64,000 nt of DNA from Cannabis sativa. Lineage: Eukaryota; Streptophyta; Magnoliopsida; Rosales; Cannabaceae. Below, piece by piece: positions 55,919 through 64,000 of the stretch. The notes beneath the pieces are model-generated. The model saw only the letters and a list, made by a program, of their open reading frames with translations. It was not told the DNA's origin and did no database searches. A program made the position numbers and the translations under genes. The stretch spans positions 12,459,850 to 12,523,849 of the forward strand of contig NC_083602.1 in NCBI RefSeq assembly GCF_029168945.1, read 5' to 3'. Position 1 is the first letter of the stretch. Every line of letters begins with the position of its first letter.

Positions 55919-57692
55919 GGGGGGGCGGCTTCTTGAAGACTCCATTTCTTTCTTCGATTGCATATATATGGTCTCGGGGCACTGCGAGTTCAGTATAATT
56001 GACGAAACGGGGTCCACCCTTCCTCTTCGGCGAGGACTCCTTCTTGGGAGGAGACTTGGCCAACTTCGGACTTTGCTGTCTCCGTGGGCTGCGTCTTCTT
56101 GGGCTTCGGCCTCTAGAGTTCTTCCCTCGGGGACTGCGAGATCTTGATCGCGGTATTGGTGATTTGCGCTTATCCTTGCCCTTCTCCAACTCTGTCAGAG
56201 AAATCTCGATTCTCTTATGGGGTTCGGCCATGGTGAAGAATTCGACTAACGATTCTGGTCTTCGAGCTTGTAACTCCTTCCAGAAGTCGGTCCTCGGCAA
56301 AATACCTGTTATCAACATACAAACAAGCGAAGACTCGGGAGCCTTCTCGACTTTTGTTACCTCTGCATTAAACCGTTTAAAATAGTCTTGTAAAGACTCA
56401 CCGGGTTCTTGCTTGATGTTGGCCAAAGTCGTATAAGGTGGCCTATAGGTCATTGTGGCCTGGAAATGCGTGAGGAATAAGTCGACGAAGGTTTCCCATG
56501 TCGATATTGATGCCTCAGGCAATTGGGTGAACCAATCGTGGGCGTTTTCCTCGAGTGTTGCCGCAAGAATGCGGCATTTTGCAAGCTGTGGTACCTGATC
56601 CACCTCCATTATAGTATTAAATTTTTCAAGATAATCTATAGGGTTAGAGGTACCTTTATACTTTAGGGATTCGGATAGACGAAATCCCTTAGGAAGTTGG
56701 GCTTGTCGCACTTCCGTAGTGAAGGGTGAGGTCCCATGCAACTTGTATATGGGCTTTCGTTGCTGCTCGAGCATTTTCAAAGCTTGCAGAAGCATGCTTT
56801 GGTCAATCCCTCCAGTCGCAGGAGTCGGGACTGCTGCGACTGCAGGAGTCGCAACTACTGCGGCGAGGTTCGCTGGGACGGTGATCCCAGTAGTCGCAAT
56901 CGGTGCGGTAGGCGGGTTATTGTTAGTGTTGATACCCTGATCGTCCACATGGGGATCACAGAGTGTTTCCTTGTTATGGGGGGCGCGAGAACGCGCTCTA
57001 AAAACTGCGTTGAGGTGATCACTCAGATGACCTTGATGTACCTGATAGTGTCCCCCCTGCTGCGTTTCTACGGAGCCGGACCTTGTATATCTACTTAGTG
57101 TCCGACCATGCGATGACGAAGAGGCTGATTCTGCGTCGTTGTCTCTTGATGGTCGACTGCGAGGATTGCGTCGCTCAGGGTCTTCATCAATCTGCGTGCC
57201 CTGGTTAGGATATCTCACGGATTGGTCTCTCGATGTTGGATGGTTCAGGTCCAAACCTTCAGGGTTGGTTCTTCGTTCCCTGCGTACACGGTTAGTACGA
57301 CGTCTAGAATTTGTTACCTGAGGGTTGTCCGTGCGAGTAGTAGGGACTCGAGGGGGGCGTCGGGCCCGGTTCTGTCCATCCACTTCGGCCTGTAGTGCAC
57401 GCAGTTGGTCCTGAATCGCAGTATATTGATCAGTGGTGAGCTGGATGATTCCCTCGGATAATACTGCCGGAGTGACAGGGGGAAAATGCATGGTTGCTGG
57501 TGGTGTGGACGTATCCCCGACTTGAGGGTCAGTTGTTTCTGGGAACAGGTTGAGAGGTCTGATGTTGCGCCTCCCTACTCCGCCATTAACGACGTCCACA
57601 GGCGGTGTTCTAGCTCCGGATAACGATACGTTCATCATTCCGATGTTGATGGACCCGTTGTTGGCTCCTCCTTTTGTTTGATTTCCAGCCAT
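55919..57692 (-). pseudogene. Tat Gag
   Basis: Starts at 57692 (MAGNQTKGG), 42 bases inside the primer-binding site. A low-complexity N-terminal third with Arg-rich stretches is followed by the gag core at about residues 330-500 (PKGFRLSESLKYKGTSNPID, ILAATLEENAHDWFTQLPEA, FVDLFLTHFQATMTYRPPYT, SLQDYFKRFNAEVTKVE), then a basic SR-type segment (SPIPRSRSRSPRGKNSRGRS). The frame meets a run of seven C (reverse of 55919-55925) where reading slips; the protein then ends at 55875 in the wrong phase. A run of six would join it to the protease frame. This may be a mutation or a sequence-assembly error in a homopolymer. Confidence 0.88.
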
Positions 57693-57733
57693 GATGGTAT
57701 TTTTCTTGAAGTGAATAAGATCTTAATTCTCGT

Positions 57734-57751
57734 TTCCCACAGACGGCGCCA
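57734..57751 (-). promoter_or_regulatory. Tat primer-binding site
   Basis: The reverse complement reads TGGCGCCGTCTGTGGGAA, directly before the leader, two bases from the LTR end CGACAACA. This site type is known from plant Tat-group elements. Confidence 0.92.
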
Positions 57752-58566
57752 AATGTTGTCGAGTGAATTTCGCAACACCAGATTATATGATATTATTAGT
57801 AACAAGAAGAAATTTACGTGAAGAACAAGTGCGAGTATTCAACCTAAAATGGCGAGTACTCAAACTGGGAATGAGAAATGATTAACAAAAACTGGAAATA
57901 ACAAAGAGACAAAGAATTATAGTGGTTCAGTCAGATCACGGTCTGCTTAGTCCACTGTAGCAAGAGTTTCGTAGGTGCCATTTCACGGTGGATCACCCCT
58001 TTATATACAAAGCAGGTGCCCAATTAGTTATACAAGGATTGCATTTATTGTCAATCCGTTTTTACACATTGAATTACAATAATTAACTAAACAACGTTAA
58101 CATTAATAAATGAACGGCAGTTACTAAGTTTATCAACGCATGCGTCTTCCAAATCTGCGAGTTGACTATTCATATTCTGATGATAAACTCGCGGGTTTAT
58201 CGTTTATGTTTAGGATGTCTGCGTCCTTAGGTAGTCGCCTTTTGTGGACATCGCATGACGGGCTGATATAGACACGCCAGTCTATATTACTTTATAAAGG
58301 CTGCAAGGTTCTTAGGACCAACTCGCGTTTACGGAGAGTCGTTCTCCTGGTTTATACATGGACACGGAAAACTATATTCGAGAGACAGGTGAAAGGTTGT
58401 CACGAGGAGGTGACCTTTGGTTGTCCCTTCGAGGGTTTCGAAAAATGACGGCTGTAATTATTACTTTTATTGCATTTATGATGCCACGTCACAGAACTCT
58501 TCGGTTTCTGCGTAAGCGTGGCCATCTTTGGCCGTTGGATTGGGCGACTCTAGGCCTTCCAATTCC

Positions 58567-58609
58567 CACGTGTCGCGATCCCAATTAATGAGGGATTTGG
58601 GTATTTAAA
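58567..58609 (+). promoter_or_regulatory. Antisense promoter: G-box and TATA (right copy)
   Basis: CACGTG 58567-58572 and TATTTAAA 58602-58609, same distances as on the left. The sense TATA points the other way from 58000-58007. The UTR intron donor is at 58807 and its intact acceptor TTTCAG ends at 59733. Confidence 0.6.
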
Positions 58610-59733
58610 CCCCCTGATTCGAACCAAAAATCCCATTTTCCCTCATTTTCTTTAACTTCCTCAAAACTTCCTTGTTTCTTCTCTTTCAGAGAAAACCTAC
58701 CAAAAATATCTTCATAAATTGCCCAGTTTTTTCGCCTTTCTCCGTGGGTTTTTCCTCGATTTTACAATGTTGTCAAGGACGAATCGTGGGAACAGATTTT
58801 CTAGAAGTAAAGGTTTGTTTTCGAAACTTCACTGCATTCCGTTTTCTGTTTGAGTGGGAACACTGTTTTCTGGTTTTTTTTTTAATATGCATGAGGGTGG
58901 TTTAAGAATGAATGTTTGTAGAGGGTATGTATGAGGCTATGTTTTTTAGGTAAAAACCTGGGTAATTTCATAGAGAATGACCTGTAAATTGGCATAACCG
59001 CATACGGTATAAGAAATACTTGAATAGGCACTGTTTCATGCTTTGAATACTCGCGGGTATTCGGATGAACACTTCGAATACTCGCATATTTGCGAGACTT
59101 ACTTACTTCTGATTGTTGCCTAGATCTTTTAGGATTTTGTATATTGTGAATTTAGTCACGAGAACATTAACTGAGTTTCCAAATTGTGGATGTGTCACAG
59201 TATTCTAATCGTCATATACGCCATTATATGCCCCTTGAGATACTGTGATACACCCAGCCATTTGCGACATGCGTTAATGTTCTAATGAGCGTACTCTTTG
59301 GCTGATAGATATTCCCGAAACGGTGGGAGTACCTCAGTAACTTCAGGGTCATGCTTGAGAACGCATGCCCCTTGAGTCACTGAGTTTCTCCCAGCCGTTT
59401 CTAGAGGTATATCGCTTGGCCCAGGATGCGTGACTTATTCGCAGGCTGCGACTTTAGTTAGACTCCTTGAAATGGTGGGTGCCTCCTCGTCACCTCAGGG
59501 TCATGCCAGGAGACGCATGTCGCTGAGGTCACCAGGGCGCTCCTGACCATTTATTGGGATGCTTTTCTATTTGCATATTTAGTATTCACTCTACTCGCAT
59601 ATTGATGGGGTGGTCAGCAGTCGTGAGAATGCGGACCATTCTATCAAGTGCGACTTTATAGCTTATATGCGGGTGAGATCACTTATTTTGTTTTCACACA
59701 TTCATCACGCTGAAAAGATCTTCTATCTTTCAG

Positions 59734-60650
59734 ATGAGCGACCTGTCAGATAGTCAACTGCTCGGCTCGGGAGGCAATGCTTTCGAGGGTGACGTGGACC
59801 AGGAGGGAGATAGCTTTATTCCGACTTCGATCTTAGAAGAGAAAATCGCACCTTCTGTGGGTATAGAATTAGGTCTGATGTCTTCCGCAGACATCGAGAG
59901 AATGGTACAGGAGCTCGCTGAACCAGAGGCCATCGAGATTCGAGACAGTGAGTCTACAATGTCAGCCCACGATTATCTTATTCACTCGAGGCACGCTCTT
60001 GACGTCGAGGTCGAGGAGACGGATGATGACTGGACGGCCCCAACTCGTGAATCAGGCGAGGAGGAGGAAGAGGCAGAAGGGAGTGGTACTGACTCGGTGG
60101 ACGACACCCAGCTGAACGAGCCTTTCTCGTGCGAGGATTTGGTTTCTAGAGTTACCAAATCGGACCTCACCACCTTTACGAGGCTAAACCTATTGCGACT
60201 TGCTTCTTTGCGACCTAAGCCGACTCAGAGGGCACACCTTCCTTTTACCAATCCAGCGATTATTCCCACAGAGGATGTGGTAATCTCAATACCCATTCTT
60301 CGATGTGGGGTATCAGTCCCTTTCCATCACATTATCACGGCTATCCTCAAGCGTTATGACGTATTCCCTTTCTAGCTAACCCCCAACAGTTATCGTACAA
60401 CCCTGGCTTTTTATGCGATGTAAATGGAGTATGTACATAGGGCTCCCTCGGTAGAAGAGTTTAGCTACTTCTACGATATAAAAAGCGTAGGCCTTCACAA
60501 TGGTTTCTATTGCTTCAGCAAATGGGCGACTTCTGAAATTAACGGGGTAGAAGGCATGGTATCTAATATGGGAGATTGGAAATCAAAGTGGTTCTACATA
60601 GTCAAAGTCCCAGGGATTAGAACTGACTTTAACCGTCGACCTAGTATGAT
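59734..60650 (+). pseudogene. Tat antisense gene, exon 1 only (right copy)
   Basis: Opens at the ATG directly after the acceptor TTTCAG and runs 213 residues to a TAG at 60373-60375. It lacks the one-base loss seen in the left copy, so its acidic segment (DVEVEETDDDW, then GEEEEEAEGSG) is readable. After the stop the frame goes on to a TAA (60421-60423) and then through the 'FSYFYDIKS' and WKSKWFYIVKVPG part. It is cut at about 60650 by the switch to LTR-head sequence. Both stops are shared with the left copy, so they predate the duplication of the two ends. Confidence 0.72.
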
Positions 60651-61445
60651 ATTATTAGTAACGAGAAGAAATTTACGTGAAGAACAAGTGCGAGTATTCA
60701 ACCTAAAATGGCGAGTACTCAAACTGGGAATGAGAAATGATTAACAAAAACTGGAAATAACAAAGAGACAAAGAATTATAGTGGTTCAGTCAGATCACAG
60801 TCTGCTTAGTCCACTGTAGTAAGAGTTTCGTAGGTGCCATTTCACGGTGGATCACCCCTTTATATACAAAGCAGGTGCCCAATTAGTTATACAAGGATCA
60901 CCCCTTTACACATTAAATTACAATAATTAACTAAACAACGTTAACATTAATAAATGAACGGCAGTTACTAAGTTTATCAACGCATGCGTCTTCCAAATCT
61001 GCGAGTTGACTGTTCATATTCTGATGATAAACTCGCGGGTTTATCGTTTATGTTTAGGATGTCTCCGTCCTTAGGTAGTCACCTTTTGTGGACATCGCAT
61101 GACGGGCTGATATAGACACGCCAGTCTATATTACTTTATAAAGGCTGCAGGGTTCTTAGGACCAACTCCCGTTTACGGAGAGTCGTTCTCCTGGTTTATA
61201 CATGGACACGGGGAGGATACTCGCATATAGTTCGATATATGCGAGCTACTATCTTGTCTCGGATGCGATTAGACTTTGGTCATGCTCGTTACCTCTCGCT
61301 GATTCTATCTTAAGCTAGGTTTGGAACTTCGAGGAGTCCCTCAGGGACATCTCGGTTTTCTTTGGGAAATCTGAATATACGTGTCCTCTAAATCGGGGTC
61401 TAGTCTCGAGTTTTTAGGTGAGAGAAATCTCACTATAACAGGATC

Positions 61446-62743
61446 CTATCATGTTGCTAGGTCATACACAAATGAAAGAAGATTGTAAAATTTACCTGTT
61501 ACAAATTATTTACTTGACCAATGGAACCATGAGTTAAAATCAGATCATTGGATCTGTCAACAAGTTAACCATGGCTATTTTCAATCAAGCAATAATAGGT
61601 TTTAAAAACTTACAAACAAGCTAAAACACATACTCCTGCAACAAGGTTAGCTGGATAGTTGGATGTAGGATTTATTTAATTTTAAATAATTAAATTTCGA
61701 AAAAATAATTAAATAATAAAAAAAATATATTTAATTTCGAAAAAAATAATATAATAAAATATATATATTTTCGAAATTAATAAAATAATATTTAAAATTA
61801 AACCTACAATTTTGAAAAATTAGGTTTCAACTAACCTAAATATCATTTCAAAATTTGCTAACTACTTTTAAAAATTTAATGTTATTTTATAAATTAAATA
61901 TTCAATAAAAATAAAAAAGATAAATAAATATCTTTTTCAGATTTTATGATTTAATTTAAATAAATAAAATAACAAAATTTAAAAGTTAGCAAAATATCTT
62001 ACTTCTATTTAAAATTACATGATTATAGTTATCTTATTTTAAATTTAAATAAGGTCAAATTATTTAAAAAAATATATTTAATTTAAAATTTAAAATCTCA
62101 CCTTAACTTTAAAAATAAGATAAGATATAATCAAATTTAAAAATAAGATAGATAATTAAGCAAAAAAAGATAGATATTTACTATTTTCAAATTCAAATTA
62201 CACTAATATCATGAATTAATTTAAAAAAAAAATTAATTAATTTAATTATGATATTTAGAATTGAATTAGGAATAATAAATGTCTAAATACAAAACTACAC
62301 AAAAAATCGGAAGCTAAATCCATGAAATAGCATGAAAAATCGAAGAAAAACGAAAAAATTGCGAGCTGTACGGACAGTATGCATTGCATACTGTCCATGG
62401 GCGCATATGGGAGTGCTTGGGCGAGGAAACACGGCGCAGCAAGGGTGCTGCATGATTTCTGCGCGCGCGTGGTGCAGTGACACCACCCCGATATTTTCGA
62501 AACTTCAAAAAAGCATAACTAATTCAAATTAAATCGAAATTGAGTTCTGTAAAAAAGTAAATTGCTTAATTTTTTCCATACTATCCATTAAAAATAATTC
62601 CAGAAACAGATATTCAATTATTTTTCACGAAAATTCACAAACATCAATCAATCATCAAACAACACTCAAAACAACATGATACCATCCAAAACACAAACAA
62701 ATCGTTTTAAGTCCAAATTTCTTGCAAGAAAATCAATTACCAT
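61446..62743 (-). mobile_element. Leader of copia element 2, right part
   Basis: Continues the leader from 26694 after the Tat insertion. 61,446-61,680 matches the reverse of B at 5440-5690, then AT-rich DNA, then the GC-rich island with the hairpin (62372-62396), then the segment before the primer-binding site. No gene; frames across the GC-rich island at 62295-62532 exist on both strands and carry no family features. Confidence 0.75.
62372..62396 (-). other. Leader hairpin of copia element 2 (11-bp stem)
   Basis: GGACAGTATGC / ATT / GCATACTGTCC on plus; a perfect 11-bp inverted repeat. It is the counterpart of 5170-5192. The inner stem TATGC/GCATA is constant, while two outer base pairs differ in a paired manner. 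Confidence 0.6.
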
Positions 62744-62756
62744 GGCTCTGATACCA
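62744..62756 (-). promoter_or_regulatory. Primer-binding site of copia element 2
   Basis: The reverse complement is TGGTATCAGAGCC, a perfect initiator-Met tRNA type site, two bases from the LTR end CCAACA. Confidence 0.95.
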
Positions 62757-62758
62757 GT

Positions 62759-64000
62759 TGTTGGAAATTATTTTACCAGGATCTTAGATCTACTCACAAA
62801 TATGTTGATTAACACCCTAAATATGAACTTCTAAAACGATTATGAAATAAACACATATAAAGTATTAGAAACCTTACATTGGGTGCAGCGGAATTAAATG
62901 TCTCCTTCCGTTCAGATCTCTAACCCTTGTATCCTTTCTATCGTAGAGTATTATCAAGATCTGAACCTGGATCTCTTTCTCTCCTTCTTTAGTGCTGAAA
63001 CTCCTTCTTGTTGAATGTCTTTCTTCACGATCTTCCTCACTATGATTGAGGTATCACTTGCTGTGTGTGGGCACTACTCTAATCACTAAGAGATTTTGAA
63101 ATTTCAAGGAAGAAGAAAGAAAAGAAGGTGGCGGCTAGGTATAGAGAGAGAAGGCTCAGGTTTTTCTCTGAAGGAAATCAGAAAGTTAAGTGTAAATTAC
63201 CTGAAGCCTTCACTATTTATTTATAGCATTCTACTAGGGTTAGGTTTGTATTATTTGGCATTAAAATAATGAAAATATCAGAAGATAAATCCTATAAAAG
63301 TGACCGGCCCTATACAATATAGATTTGGGCCTCACTTCTTGCAATTTTGCAGATTTATCATTTCTGCATCTCATTTTCCCAAAAACGCCAATTTTCAAAT
63401 TCAACCATTTAAATGTCAATTCTAACTATTTAATAACTATAAATAATTATTAAATAATATTGTCATTTACCATATTTATTAATTGAACCATACAAAGTAT
63501 CATAATTAACAAATATGCCCCTAAAACTCTTTCTTTACAATTTCGCCCTTACTTAGTGAAAAATTCAAAAATAGATATAGTCTAATTTGAGAATTATAAT
63601 TGATTAATCAAAACCAATTATATGAGTCTTACAAGCAATATTATCTCAACTAGTGGGGGGACCATGGGTCTAGATAACCGAGCTTCCAATAAGCAGATCA
63701 AGAATTTATAACATAAATTCACTGACTTATTAATTCTTCGTTGAATCCACGCATAGAACTTAGAATTGCACTCTCAGTATATAGAATGCTCTATATGTTC
63801 CACCATATAGACACATCATTAGTTATCCATTGTTATAATCCTAATTTGATCAATGATCCTCTATATGAATGATCTACACTGTAAAGGGATTAGATTACCG
63901 TTACACCCTATAATGTATTTTATCCTTAAAACACTTAACCCCGTATTTTAATTTAACCAATGCTCTGGAAAGAACATAGCATTTCTCCAAATGCAAGTAA
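62759..64000 (-). repeat. 5' LTR of copia element 2 (runs off the window)
   Basis: Very similar to 20513-22409 but with a deletion of about 390 bases at about 63945-63950: the sequence jumps from 'aaccccgta' to 'ttaatttaaccaatgctctgg', which in the 3' LTR are 21,700 and 22,085. It is cut by the window edge. Confidence 0.88.

Larger units (their letters stand above)
26695..61440 (-). mobile_element. Tat-lineage Ty3/gypsy retrotransposon with nested insertions
   Basis: The outer ends TGTTGTCGAGTG and CTCACTATAACA are flanked by a perfect duplication GGATC (26690-26694 and 61441-61445), so the whole 34.7 kb entered as one unit now swollen by later insertions. On the minus strand the order is LTR region, primer-binding site, Gag, protease, RT, RNase H, second RNase H, integrase, then an antisense gene and the terminal LTR region. 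The second (archaeal-type) RNase H and the antisense gene between pol and 3' LTR are known hallmarks of the Tat/Ogre group. Confidence 0.85.
57754..61440 (-). repeat. Right LTR region of Tat, mosaic
   Basis: 57754-60650 matches the left end 26695-31497 without the solo LTR. At about 60645-60652 it switches in mid-exon to a second copy of the LTR head (60652-61213, equal to about 57782-58366), then 61214-61440 is sequence without a counterpart at the left end, finishing at the true outer terminus. So a head segment appears twice within one LTR region. The second sense TATA is the reverse of 60859-60866. Confidence 0.75.
20513..64000 (-). mobile_element. Copia element 2, host of the nested gypsy elements
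   Basis: Components: 3' LTR 20513-22409, interior 22410-26694 and 61446-62758, primer-binding site 62744-62756, 5' LTR from 62759 running off the window. The two LTRs share private features, such as 'aaaacgattatgaaataaac' and the start of the leader block, which supports pairing them. The Tat element at 26695-61440 splits the leader: the flanks are contiguous leader when compared with B at 5640-5700. All coding sequence is decayed. Confidence 0.85.

Noticed and set aside
57139..57321. Small plus-strand frames opposite Tat Gag (also 55457-56385, 56719-57098)
   Set aside because: Shadow frames of the strongly biased Gag coding strand; no independent features.
62744..62756. tRNA gene at the initiator-Met-like sequences (also 4707, 39538)
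   Set aside because: Only the short primer complement is present next to LTR ends; no cloverleaf-length sequence.

Overview
The window is plant nuclear DNA, most likely from a eudicot. It consists almost entirely of nested LTR retrotransposons. I find no host gene, rRNA, tRNA or CRISPR array. Evidence for a plant: plant Ty1/copia and Ty3/gypsy lineages, plant primer-binding sites (initiator-Met type TGGTATCAGAGCC; TGGCGCCGTTGCCGGGGA and TGGCGCCGTCTGTGGGAA types), a chromodomain-type integrase tail, an Athila-type third ORF, and very AT-rich spacer. I cannot name the species.

Layout. (1) 1-4331: minus-strand copia element 'A' (interior plus 5' LTR), containing a small solo LTR of another family at 1901-2314. 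(2) 4332-10571: plus-strand relative 'B', decayed and internally deleted, whose LTR A entered. Its leader carries a deleted LINE copy (about 6045-7250). (3) 10572-14496: fragments of a gypsy LTR and of two other minus-strand copia elements. (4) 14497-20512: 3' end of minus-strand copia element '1', whose LTR was hit by two solo LTRs of its own family in opposite orientations (5-bp duplications TTGTA and CATAA). (5) 20513-64000+: copia element '2', inserted in element 1 and split by a stack of younger insertions.

The stack inside element 2: a Tat-type gypsy element (26695-61440, target duplication GGATC) lies in its leader. A Tekay/Del-like chromovirus (34055-52781, duplication GAAAG) lies in the Tat integrase gene. 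An Athila-type element (39997-51187, duplication TATGC) lies in the chromovirus 5' LTR. A further solo copia LTR (27871-29768, duplication GAGGG) lies in the Tat left end, and the matching empty site is preserved at about 58918-58926. The nest is at least five insertions deep, and its order can be read from the duplications.

How the parts work: each autonomous type encodes Gag, protease, reverse transcriptase/RNase H and integrase, which copy and reinsert the element. Tat adds a second RNase H and an antisense, intron-containing gene driven from the LTR region. Athila adds an ORF3 in the env position. Every coding set here is broken by stops, frameshifts or deletions, although Tat and Athila are only a few lesions from open. 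The most interesting non-coding signals are a precisely spaced 21/50-bp array of CCGCGG palindromes, present in the Athila LTR and again before ORF3, and a leader hairpin in the copia family whose stem shows paired changes between two copies.
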